64,000 nucleotides of DNA from Bacteroidota bacterium. GTDB taxonomy: Bacteria > Bacteroidota > Ignavibacteria > Ignavibacteriales > Melioribacteraceae. Shown here in pieces: positions 1 to 8,319 of the stretch. The stretch covers positions 558,001 to 622,000 of the forward strand of contig JAEWUC010000008.1 of the NCBI GenBank assembly GCA_023397505.1, given 5' to 3'. A model generated the notes under the pieces. It worked only from the letters and a program-made list of their open reading frames with translations. It made no database searches and was not told the DNA's origin. Positions within the stretch are counted from its first letter, which is position 1, and every line of letters begins with the position of its first letter. The translations under genes were made by a program, and so were the position numbers.

Positions 1-2247
1 ACGCAAAATTACATGACCTTTAAATGTTGTGAAATTTAAACTGCCGGTAAAATTATATGTGCTTAATGTTGCGGAATCAAGACTTGCTTCGCTGGCACGT
101 AAATAAGATTTTGCGAATGATACACCAAGCGAAATATAGTTTGTTAAGCCAAGTTCAACCCTCGCACCGAAATTGTGAATTCTAAAACTCAAGTTATCGG
201 AATAGTATTGTGTTGACGGTGCAATGCTTACATAATTCGGAAATGTTTCGAGCACAGCTGCAAGTCCAGTTATCGGAAGCCAGCCTTTTCTCTGTTCTAC
301 CATTGATGTTTGTGTTGAATCGAGCTGCCATTCATCAAGCAGGGTATTATAAATTGTTCTTGCCGAATCGTTTTCACCGAGTTTTGCGTAAGAATCCGCA
401 AGATATAAATTAGCATCGAAGTCTGATGAATCTTGAATAACAAGATCTTTAAACTCGTTAACCGCACTTAGCGAATCGCCCATGGCGTAGTATAGTTTAG
501 CGCGCTGCATCTGTGCATCGAAATTTGAACCTTGGGCTAAGACTTCGTTATATGTTGATAAAGCTTTCTGGTAATCCTTTGCACAGAAAAGAACGTCGCC
601 GTATTCCTTGAGTGTTAAAATGTTTGGTTCTGCTTTGCTTAAATAATCTTCGTAGAATGTAAGAGCGCCTTCGCAATCTCCATTCATTACATATTTTCTG
701 CCTTCTTCAAGAATAGCATAAAGTTTTTCCTCTTCGGCTCGTAATTTTTGCCAATCAATATTGGACTGCAGTTTTACAACATCGTCGTTCGCGGGATCAA
801 TTCCTTTCGCTTTGTCGGCAAATTCTTGGGCTGATTCGTAATCTCTATCAATTAATTTTAACGAACCCATTGTTACCAATGCTTCTACATTATTAGGGTT
901 AGAATTTAAAACCTCATCAAGGTATGTTCTTGCAAGTTCGATGTCGCGGTTAATCCATACGGATACTTGTGCACGGAAAAGTTTATATGAAAGATTTGAC
1001 GGATATTCCGTTAAAAGTTCATCCGTGATATTTATGGCTTTGTCAAATTCCCTGTTCCATGCGGAAATCTTTGCCCACTTAAATTTTAATTCGGGATCTT
1101 TTTCATCTTGATAAGTTGCAAAGTATTTATCCATCATTATCATTGCACTGTCGTATTCTGCAAGATATTCAAAATACTGTGCAATTCTTTTCAACGATTC
1201 TTTATCTGTCGGATCACTTTCAAGTTTTGTGCGTGCCAATTCAAGCTGCTCGTTGTAGGTTTTAAGCCGGAATTCGGAAACATAATCCCATTTTTCCTGG
1301 TACCGCTGATCATCGGCGCGTGTTGCGCCGATAATTTTTAATTGATCATATGCTTCTTCAATTCTGTTTGCCGCGATTAATTCATCAACTAATTTGAAAC
1401 GTGTTTCAATATCATTTGGGTTGCGTCGTAAGACCCTGTAGAATCTATCTATCGGGTATTCTCTTTCGAATGCGCGCGGACTTTGTTGATTAATATACGC
1501 TTGATTATTAACCATATCCAAACCGTCTTGTGCTTCCTTAAAAAATGGTTTGATGCCAAGCGCAGTTTCAAAAGCATTTTTTGCAATCGGGTATTTACCA
1601 AGCCACATTGTAAAATATCCGTATCGGCTCCACAGTCGCCAATCGTTAGGATAACGCTCAACATATTTTTTTAGTATTTGTTCGCCTTTAACAATGCTTC
1701 CGGTTTTAGCAAGGATTTCGGTGTATCTAATTATTTCGTCGGGCGAAGCATTATCATCTCGGGCGAGGTATTGATCGTACCACTGCTCGGCTTTATCCCA
1801 AACTTCCATCCAATAATATGATTTGCCGATTTCCAAATAGTTATACGGATTATCGGCATTGATAGCAATTTCTCTAAGATGGCCTTCTATTTTTTTATTC
1901 AGAATAGCGTACCAAATTTCAACTAAACGTGCGAGATTTTTTTCGTACTGACTTTTTTTGTTTTGTTTGCTTTCAAGAGCTACAGCTCTGCGGTAATCTA
2001 GGCGGGCATTATAATACTGCTGACGTTTTTCAAAACTTATTGCGCGTAAATTATATGCTTCCGCTTCCTGGGGAACTGCTGAAATATATTTGTTTAATTG
2101 ATCTATTGCTTCGCCGTATCGGCCTGCATTCATCTGTGAAATTGCAGATCGTTTAAGAGCATTTACATCAACTTTTTGCGCAGGAATATCTACTGAAATT
2201 AATAATCCAGCAATTAAAACAGCCAGCGCAAATTTCTTAAATTGCAT
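1..2247 (-). CDS. TPR-repeat protein with a C-terminal outer-membrane part (3' end off the window)
   Basis: An uninterrupted reading frame runs on the minus strand from ATG at 2247 to the left edge (749 codons, no stop reached), so the C-terminus is missing. The N-terminus is a signal peptide (basic MQFKKF, hydrophobic core, cleavage near PAQ). Most of the protein is tandem tetratricopeptide-like helical pairs, for example YNLRAISFEKRQQYYNARLD and ALVTMGSLKLIDRDYESA. The last visible ~60 residues switch to alternating polar/aromatic strands (VELGLTNYISLGVSFAKSYL) that look like the start of an outer-membrane beta-barrel, so a YaiO/PgaA-like surface or secretion protein is possible but unproven. 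It lies downstream of the MBOAT/ACP/ligase operon on the same strand, about 250 bp away, and could assist in polymer handling. The protein type is secure; the function is not. Confidence 0.8.
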   Translation of the reverse strand, partial: MQFKKFALAVLIAGLLISVDIPAQKVDVNALKRSAISQMNAGRYGEAIDQLNKYISAVPQEAEAYNLRAISFEKRQQYYNARLDYRRAVALESKQNKKSQYEKNLARLVEIWYAILNKKIEGHLREIAINADNPYNYLEIGKSYYWMEVWDKAEQWYDQYLARDDNASPDEIIRYTEILAKTGSIVKGEQILKKYVERYPNDWRLWSRYGYFTMWLGKYPIAKNAFETALGIKPFFKEAQDGLDMVNNQAYINQQSPRAFEREYPIDRFYRVLRRNPNDIETRFKLVDELIAANRIEEAYDQLKIIGATRADDQRYQEKWDYVSEFRLKTYNEQLELARTKLESDPTDKESLKRIAQYFEYLAEYDSAMIMMDKYFATYQDEKDPELKFKWAKISAWNREFDKAINITDELLTEYPSNLSYKLFRAQVSVWINRDIELARTYLDEVLNSNPNNVEALVTMGSLKLIDRDYESAQEFADKAKGIDPANDDVVKLQSNIDWQKLRAEEEKLYAILEEGRKYVMNGDCEGALTFYEDYLSKAEPNILTLKEYGDVLFCAKDYQKALSTYNEVLAQGSNFDAQMQRAKLYYAMGDSLSAVNEFKDLVIQDSSDFDANLYLADSYAKLGENDSARTIYNTLLDEWQLDSTQTSMVEQRKGWLPITGLAAVLETFPNYVSIAPSTQYYSDNLSFRIHNFGARVELGLTNYISLGVSFAKSYLRASEASLDSATLSTYNFTGSLNFTTFKGHVILR

Positions 2248-2493
2248 CTACAATACTCTTTATTAATAAATTAAACATGAATTTTCAGCACTCGATTAAG
2301 TGAATCGAGACTTCGACAGTGAATTTATCAAAAATTATGCAAAAAATTATATGCGATTTTGATGTTTATTCATTAAGTGTGATGACCGTTTTGATACAGA
2401 TTATCACTGTATTTCAGGATGAGACGAATAAATGATTTGTCTTTGAATTATTGCAAGCTAGTATAAAAATAAAAAAATTCAAAGGCAGTTCTA
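2248..2493. other. Intergenic region with small dyads
   Basis: No gene is visible here. A perfect 7-bp stem with a 5-nt loop (CTCGATT/AATCGAG) lies at 2291-2309, and a second dyad (ATACAG/CTGTAT) lies near 2395-2412. Neither is followed by a clear T-run, so they could be processing or weak termination sites between the MBOAT gene and the TPR gene. Confidence 0.4.
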
Positions 2494-3993
2494 TCAAAAC
2501 TGGAAATATATAAACGGTGTTATATCTGCGGATTTAAATTGCACTGCAATCCAGATTACAATTATCATCATAATCGCTTTTCCAACCAGCGGTAAATCTG
2601 CAATTAGATTTTTCATCTTTGTATCGAAACTAACCGGCAGGAAATGAAAAACATAACCTATAACCATCAACCCGAAAATTATCGGAAGTTTTTCTATGAA
2701 TTGAAAAAATACTTCGCCATGGAAGAATGAACCGATTTGGCTGAACATATCAAAAACTATTTGTGTATCCGGTGCACGGAAAATTATAAATGAAAATGCA
2801 ACAAGATGAAATGTGATTATAACCTGGAAGAATTTTAAAAATTTAGTATTGTTGATTTTTAATAATGTATAAAGTTTTGTTTTTGGTTTTTGAACAAGTA
2901 AAGCGAACGACATCATAAAACCGTGAAGTGCGCCCCACAAAATAAAATTCCAGCCTGCACCATGCCAAATACCGCAGACAAGAAATGTTACAAAAAGTGC
3001 AGTAATATTTGCAGCCATTCTTAAACTTCGCATGCTTAATTGAATCGGTTTGAACAAATAATCAAGCAGCCATTTTGAAAGTGAAATGTGCCATCTTCTC
3101 CAAAAATCCGCGATGCTTGTCGCTTTAAACGGCGAGTTGAAATTATCCATTAATTTAAAACCGAGTAACAGCGCGATGCCGATTGCCATATCGGAGTAGC
3201 CGGAAAAATCACAGTAGATTTGCAAAACATAACCATAGATAGCGAGAAGATTTTCAACGCCCGTGTATCGCAAGGGGTAATCAAAAATTCTATCAACAAA
3301 ATTGATGCTTATATAATCCGCGATCACCACTTTTTTGAGAAGTCCGGCTGAAATTAAAAAGAAAGCTTTACCTAAATCTTCTTTTGATAAAAACGGTTCG
3401 TTATCAAGTTGGGGTAAAAAACTCGAAGCGCGGTCAATAGGGCCGGCTAAAATATTTGCGAAGAAGAAAACGTAAGCAGAAAAGTTCGCGAAACTGTTTG
3501 TTGGTTTCATTGTATCGAAATAAACATCGAAAACATACGTGAGCGACTTAAACGTGTAGAATGAAATTCCTATCGGAAGAAAAATTGCGAGCGGCTCAAT
3601 TTGTTTATCACCGATATCATTGATGATTTGTATTATAAAATTTGTGTATTTGAAGTAGCCGAGAATTGCTACGTTTAATATTACCGCCAGCGCAAGATGA
3701 ATTCGTTTTACGGTAAAATTTTCGGTGGCGGCAATCCATTTCGCAAAGAAGAAATTTATCAACGCCGAAACAACAAGAATACCCGCGTAATATCCGGCGG
3801 ATTTGTAATAGAAATACAGCGAGAAAACAATTATCAATCCTATCCGGAAAGATTTGTTTTTGCCGAAAGTATTGTAAAGTAATAAAAAGAAGAAGAATAG
3901 AATTAGAAATAAACTTGTGCTGAAAATTAGCGGATCGTATTGATCGAATTTCAGCAGGTCAAAAATTTTAGAGAAGTTGATATTCGTCGGCAT
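2494..3993 (-). CDS. MBOAT-family O-acyltransferase (AlgI/DltB-like)
   Basis: This 499-residue polytopic membrane protein has the hallmarks of membrane-bound O-acyltransferases: the FWRRWHISLSKWLLDYLF motif in the middle, then IWHGAGWNFILWGALHG, in which His344 and the family-invariant His357 are present. About ten or more hydrophobic segments are visible. Family members (AlgI, DltB, PatA) move an acyl group from a cytoplasmic donor across the membrane onto a polysaccharide or teichoic acid. It is the last gene of a tight run with an acyl carrier protein (49 bp upstream), an acyl-AMP ligase and two SGNH proteins. This suggests that the donor here is an acyl-ACP, as in the dlt pathway. The acceptor cannot be told from the sequence. 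Confidence 0.9.
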   Translation of the reverse strand: MPTNINFSKIFDLLKFDQYDPLIFSTSLFLILFFFFLLLYNTFGKNKSFRIGLIIVFSLYFYYKSAGYYAGILVVSALINFFFAKWIAATENFTVKRIHLALAVILNVAILGYFKYTNFIIQIINDIGDKQIEPLAIFLPIGISFYTFKSLTYVFDVYFDTMKPTNSFANFSAYVFFFANILAGPIDRASSFLPQLDNEPFLSKEDLGKAFFLISAGLLKKVVIADYISINFVDRIFDYPLRYTGVENLLAIYGYVLQIYCDFSGYSDMAIGIALLLGFKLMDNFNSPFKATSIADFWRRWHISLSKWLLDYLFKPIQLSMRSLRMAANITALFVTFLVCGIWHGAGWNFILWGALHGFMMSFALLVQKPKTKLYTLLKINNTKFLKFFQVIITFHLVAFSFIIFRAPDTQIVFDMFSQIGSFFHGEVFFQFIEKLPIIFGLMVIGYVFHFLPVSFDTKMKNLIADLPLVGKAIMMIIVIWIAVQFKSADITPFIYFQF

Positions 3994-4041
3994 CGGATAA
4001 ATTCAATTTAGTTTATAGAACAATTAGAGTGCTGATAAAAA

Positions 4042-4287
4042 TTATTTACCGAGTTTTGTATCCACTAACTTTTGCAATTCGCCAACACATTTTAAGCGAA
4101 GCAGTTCATAGCTTTTAAATTTTACTTTAAAATGTTCTTCGACAGCGAGAATAATATTCATATGGTTCAGCGAATCCCAGCCCGGTACTTCGGGAGCGAT
4201 TGTTTCGTCTTTTAAATCGAAGTCGTCTAGGTTAAGCTGTTTTAATATTACTTGTTTTAGTTCCGGTGAAATCATTATCTGCTCCAA
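4042..4287 (-). CDS. Acyl carrier protein (stand-alone, DltC/FAAL partner type)
   Basis: This 81-residue acidic helical protein has a phosphopantetheine attachment site at Ser39 in PGWDSLNHMN, the usual place for a carrier protein. Its start codon overlaps the last 13 bases of the upstream acyl-AMP ligase gene, which implies translational coupling, and the MBOAT gene follows. The motif GWDSLNHM is closer to DltC and to stand-alone ACPs paired with adenylating enzymes than to the fatty-acid synthase ACP, which usually has DSLDTVE. The likely role is to receive an acyl group from the ligase and present it to the MBOAT protein. Confidence 0.9.
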   Translation of the reverse strand: MEQIMISPELKQVILKQLNLDDFDLKDETIAPEVPGWDSLNHMNIILAVEEHFKVKFKSYELLRLKCVGELQKLVDTKLGK

Positions 4288-6008
4288 ACTTGTTGATCTT
4301 TATTTTCAGTTAATCTTTCTTTGTTTGCTTTACGGCTCGGTTTGCCTGATGAACTTTTAATCAGCCAGCGCGAGGGCACAAGATAAACTTTGTGAATAAT
4401 AATATCTATGCTCATGCCTGCTTTCAAAATTGACATACGAACTTTGTTTTTTTCTTCTTCGGTTTGAGCATTTGTCTCGGCAACAACGCTCACGAATTCG
4501 GTTCCCATTTTTATATCTTCTTCACCGAAAGCAATAACTCTTCCGGGAATAATACCATCAACTTGGTTGAGCACATCTTCAATATCTTCGGGATAAATAT
4601 TTTTACCGGCAACAATAATAATATCTTTCTTTCTTCCGATAATAAAAAACTCATCATTGTATTTGAAACCGTAATCTCCGCTAAAGTACCATCCGTTCTC
4701 AACAACTTCCGCTGTTTTTTCCGGATAGTTTCTGTACCCGTCGAACATTGAAACTGATTTAACCGCAACTTCACCGACAAGTCCGTCGGGTATATCTTTC
4801 CTGCTTTCATCCACAATTCGCGCTTCGCATTTACCCATAGGTTTACCCGAAGAAACACAAACACGCGGTACAGAATTTTCATCGGCAAGTTTTACAACTC
4901 CCCGCGAAAGTTCATTGCGGTCAACAACTAATTCTGTAATCGGTTTTCCGGGTTCGGTTAATGTTAGTCCTAAAGTAACTTCCGCCATGCCGTACATTCC
5001 GGCAAGAGCAAGAGGATTGAAGCCGTATTTTTTAAAACGCTCAGCAAATTTTTCGTGGCTCTCATGCCGGATCGGTTCTGCGGCGTTTACAATAATTCTA
5101 AGACTCGATAAATCGATTCCTTCCAATTCTTCTTCATCAATTTTTTCGGCTAAAACATTATATGCAAAGTTTGGAGAAAAGCTCATCGTACCTTTTTCTT
5201 TTGTAATTACATCCAACAAAAGAACAGGTGCGAGAACCCATTCGAAAGGATCGATTTGAATTAAAGTGCTGCCGTAAGCAAGTGTAATTTGAAAAGCTGC
5301 TATCAATCCGAAATCATGATAGAGCGGAAGCCAGCTAGCTACTTTATCGTTGTGCGTAAGTTTTAATGCGCCGCCGAGATTAACAACATGATTCATAATT
5401 GCACGGTGCGATAGTACAACAGGTTTTTGTAATCCTGTTGTTCCGGATGAATGTTGCAACAATGCCGGGTCGGTATCTTTTATAGAAGAGGCAATCTCTT
5501 CAACTTCCGCATCAACTTTTGGATCAATCTCTGTTTCTAAATCCCATTCGAGAGGGAAGTAGACAGCTTTAATTGTGCTTCCTGGTTTGTCGATCAATGG
5601 TTTTAAAATCGGTTCGAGATCGCGCTCGGTAAAAATGTAATCGAGACCCGAACGCTGTGCCATCCCTTCCAATCCCTGCCTGAATTTATCAGGATGAAGC
5701 CGGGGATTGGGATATGCAAGAACCGCGGGTAACGCGCCTGAACGTGAGATTCCCAAATAGAGCGGATAAAATTCTTTGTTGTGGCGAATTACAGTCGCGC
5801 AAACTTCACCGGGTTTAATGCCGAGTTCTTTTATCTTAACAGAATATTTCTTTGCTCGTTCTACAATACTTTTATAAGTCCATCTGTATGGTTCTTCGCC
5901 GGCAACCCAGTGAACAATCGCTTCGCGTTCTGGAAATTTCTGTGAGTTTAAAGACCAGCGCTTCCATAATGTGTTTGCTTCTTCAATGTCGAAGTTAAAT
6001 TTTTCCAT
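4275..6008 (-). CDS. Fatty-acyl-AMP ligase-like adenylating enzyme
   Basis: This 577-residue member of the ANL superfamily has its core motifs: P-loop SSGTTGLQKPVVLSH, MYGMAEVTLG (A5), WYFSGDYGF (A7), GRKKDIIIVAGKNIYPEDIE (A8) and a C-terminal SSSGKPSR carrying the catalytic lysine. The stretch MSFSPNFAYNVL and the layout after it resemble fatty-acyl-AMP ligases (FAAL) rather than acyl-CoA ligases or DltA. Such enzymes activate a carboxylic acid with ATP and load it onto a carrier protein. It sits 3 bp after the SGNH gene and overlaps the ACP gene, so its acceptor is very probably that ACP. Acyl chain length is unknown. Confidence 0.88.
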   Translation of the reverse strand: MEKFNFDIEEANTLWKRWSLNSQKFPEREAIVHWVAGEEPYRWTYKSIVERAKKYSVKIKELGIKPGEVCATVIRHNKEFYPLYLGISRSGALPAVLAYPNPRLHPDKFRQGLEGMAQRSGLDYIFTERDLEPILKPLIDKPGSTIKAVYFPLEWDLETEIDPKVDAEVEEIASSIKDTDPALLQHSSGTTGLQKPVVLSHRAIMNHVVNLGGALKLTHNDKVASWLPLYHDFGLIAAFQITLAYGSTLIQIDPFEWVLAPVLLLDVITKEKGTMSFSPNFAYNVLAEKIDEEELEGIDLSSLRIIVNAAEPIRHESHEKFAERFKKYGFNPLALAGMYGMAEVTLGLTLTEPGKPITELVVDRNELSRGVVKLADENSVPRVCVSSGKPMGKCEARIVDESRKDIPDGLVGEVAVKSVSMFDGYRNYPEKTAEVVENGWYFSGDYGFKYNDEFFIIGRKKDIIIVAGKNIYPEDIEDVLNQVDGIIPGRVIAFGEEDIKMGTEFVSVVAETNAQTEEEKNKVRMSILKAGMSIDIIIHKVYLVPSRWLIKSSSGKPSRKANKERLTENKDQQVWSR

Positions 6009-6011
6009 AGT

Positions 6012-7439
6012 CTATTTGTGTTTGTTAAATTCGTCGAGTAATGCTTCGCTGAAAAGCTGCGCAACTTTTTTTGCGCCCTGATCATTGAAGTGTATATAAT
6101 CTTTAAAAGCCAAAGGGGGATTTGCATTAACCCAATTCGGCATCGAGTTTTCGCCGCCCATTGCATCAAACAAACTCCAAATTGCAACGCCCGCCTTTTC
6201 GGCAATGCTTTTTTGAGTTTGTAATAATCTTACAATTGAAGGATCGGTTACAAAGCTTGAACCTTTTTTCATAGCTTTATCGTGAACCGAAACCATAACT
6301 ATACTTGTTTTTGGGAAAGCAGCTTTTAAGTTGTTGATTACTTTTAACATTTCTCTTTCATACCATGTATAATCTGCTCGTGCGCCGGCAATGTTCAAAC
6401 CAAATTCGAGTACTATTAATTTATAGTCGAGAAGTTTCGCAAAATCTTTTAACAAAGCCGGATTAATTTGTTGAAGGTCAACTCCGGAATTTCCGCGTAA
6501 GGGAAGATTATCAATGTAAACGCCCGGTTCGTTTTCCAACGAAACTCCGTAAACAGTTGCTTGATCTGAAACCGGGAATTCTATTTTAACAGTCTTTGCT
6601 TTTCCTGAAGGCTTTAAAATTAATTCTTGTAATCCCGAAGCCATACTTAGTTGTACAGTTTGTGGTGCACCGCCGTCAAATGAATATTTTATTTGAGAGT
6701 TTTTTGCTTTGGAGTAATAAAGTTTAACAACTGAAAAATCTTTCAAATATCTTCTAGATGTTGTTGTTTGATATTGAACCCAAGCGTTTCCTTTTGGAAT
6801 ATTTGCTTCGCAGCTTATGCCGAGCGGCAGACCCTTCGGATTGCTAGTATATACCGAAGCAGCTTCCCAATCGCCGCCGAAGGAATGTTTCGTGGTTGTA
6901 CGAAATGTAATATCCTGCGAAACTATACCGAGCCAGCCTACGCCGTTACCCCCGAATTTGGATTGTAACGCTTCGCGTAAATCGGAAGAAACCAAATCGC
7001 CTTCAATCGCTGAATCACCGTAATGGGCAATTCGTACCGATTTACTTTTTGCATTCTTCAAAGCATCTAAAAAATAACTTAGCTGTTTTGTATTCCCGGT
7101 TATTGGAGTTTTTTTGCCCTGATAAAAAGCCGGATTAGTAGTAGGAGCTTCGCGCGGTTCGAGTATTCTTAAAATATCATTCGGAAAATTTACAAAACCA
7201 AATGATGCATAATTAATATGTTTTTGCTCTCCATCAATTATATTATTCATTGGTGCTTCGTTGACGGGTTCTTCTTTTATATCCATAAGCAAATCAACAT
7301 TGCGCAGATTAAAGTTGGCGCTTTCAATAAAGTAATCAAATTTTATGAACGACATTATCAGTAAAACAGCCAAAGTAATGGATACAATTTTAAGCGGTTG
7401 ATTGATTTTATTTTCCTGCTGCATATTTTCCCTTAACAA
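6012..7439 (-). CDS. Membrane-anchored SGNH-hydrolase-fold protein (DltD/AlgX-like role)
   Basis: This 475-residue protein has an N-terminal transmembrane anchor (about residues 16-34) and a periplasmic SGNH domain. Block I is AHYGDSAIEGD with Ser143, an EFGLNIAG block III follows, and block V is DYIHFNDQGAKK with His450. The middle of the domain carries a beta-rich insertion. In dlt and alginate acetylation operons an SGNH protein (DltD, AlgJ/AlgX) acts outside the membrane together with the MBOAT protein, and position and domain both fit that role here. The gene is followed by the ligase after only 3 bp. An alternative is an esterase that removes the modification. Confidence 0.82.
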   Translation of the reverse strand: MLRENMQQENKINQPLKIVSITLAVLLIMSFIKFDYFIESANFNLRNVDLLMDIKEEPVNEAPMNNIIDGEQKHINYASFGFVNFPNDILRILEPREAPTTNPAFYQGKKTPITGNTKQLSYFLDALKNAKSKSVRIAHYGDSAIEGDLVSSDLREALQSKFGGNGVGWLGIVSQDITFRTTTKHSFGGDWEAASVYTSNPKGLPLGISCEANIPKGNAWVQYQTTTSRRYLKDFSVVKLYYSKAKNSQIKYSFDGGAPQTVQLSMASGLQELILKPSGKAKTVKIEFPVSDQATVYGVSLENEPGVYIDNLPLRGNSGVDLQQINPALLKDFAKLLDYKLIVLEFGLNIAGARADYTWYEREMLKVINNLKAAFPKTSIVMVSVHDKAMKKGSSFVTDPSIVRLLQTQKSIAEKAGVAIWSLFDAMGGENSMPNWVNANPPLAFKDYIHFNDQGAKKVAQLFSEALLDEFNKHK

Positions 7440-7471
7440 TTAGTGAAACAACTTAATTTGTAGAATAAAAA

Positions 7472-8242
7472 TTACATTTTATATTTTCTTAAAACTCTTT
7501 CAACTTCGCGCGCCCAGATTCTATATGCTTCTGCTTTAAAGTGAACGCCGTCCCAGCTTAAATCGGGTTTCAAATATCCGTCTCTTGTAGCTATCGACGG
7601 GAGAAGATTTATTACTTCAATTTTATTACTTGCTGCGTAATCCGAAAGCATTTTATTTAACCGATCAACTTCTTTATTCCTTCCTAAATTCACTTGCGGG
7701 GTTCCGCCCCAATCTTTAGCGTAATCCTTTGCAACATAAGTTGTAAGCTGCACAATCGGTGTAATGCCGTTTGCCTGCAATGTTGAAAGTACTTTTACAT
7801 AATTTGTAAAAACTTCTTCAACAGGAATCCAAGAATAAATATCGTTCAATCCTCCCATCACAAAAACAATTTTCGGTTTAAGTTTTAGTACCTGATCCAG
7901 ACGCGCTTTAAAGCCTTGAGTAATATCGCCGGGAATTGCTCTTGATATTACATTTGCTCTTCCAAGCAGTTCCGACCAATTAACGCCGGCAGTTAATGAA
8001 TTGCCAAGCATCACTATGTCGGCCTGCCGTGTTTTGTAAAGATTGAATAATCCCATTTGTAAATCGTAACTCGGATTATTTTTATAACGAAGTGAATCGG
8101 CAGATGATTTTAATTGTGTGCTGTTTTGCGGATGGATTTGACTGCAAATAAAGAATACAATTGCAGCTGGAATTATTTTGTATCTATCCGTAAAAATTAC
8201 TTTCACATAAATCCTAATTTGAATTGCGAATTTTGCATACAA
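7472..8242 (-). CDS. Secreted SGNH/GDSL-type esterase
   Basis: This 256-residue SGNH-fold hydrolase has block I IVMLGNSLTAG (nucleophile Ser82, with Asn in place of the usual Asp before it), MGGLNDI (block III) and SWDGVHF with Asp231 and His234. A hydrophobic segment near residues 20-37 is probably a signal peptide. The family acts on ester bonds of lipids or sugars. It is the first gene of the acylation operon, 32 bp before the second SGNH gene, so a role in transferring or trimming acyl groups on an envelope polymer is likely. Confidence 0.85.
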   Translation of the reverse strand: MYAKFAIQIRIYVKVIFTDRYKIIPAAIVFFICSQIHPQNSTQLKSSADSLRYKNNPSYDLQMGLFNLYKTRQADIVMLGNSLTAGVNWSELLGRANVISRAIPGDITQGFKARLDQVLKLKPKIVFVMGGLNDIYSWIPVEEVFTNYVKVLSTLQANGITPIVQLTTYVAKDYAKDWGGTPQVNLGRNKEVDRLNKMLSDYAASNKIEVINLLPSIATRDGYLKPDLSWDGVHFKAEAYRIWAREVERVLRKYKM

Positions 8243-8319
8243 AATAACCTTATTGCTAAAAATATCAAAGACATGAATATGGATTGAAGTAGGACAAGAA
8301 TAACTTATAATATATACCG

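Noticed and set aside
4511..4888. A 125-codon frame inside the acyl-AMP ligase gene
   Set aside because: It lies in another frame of a strongly conserved enzyme and shows no domain.
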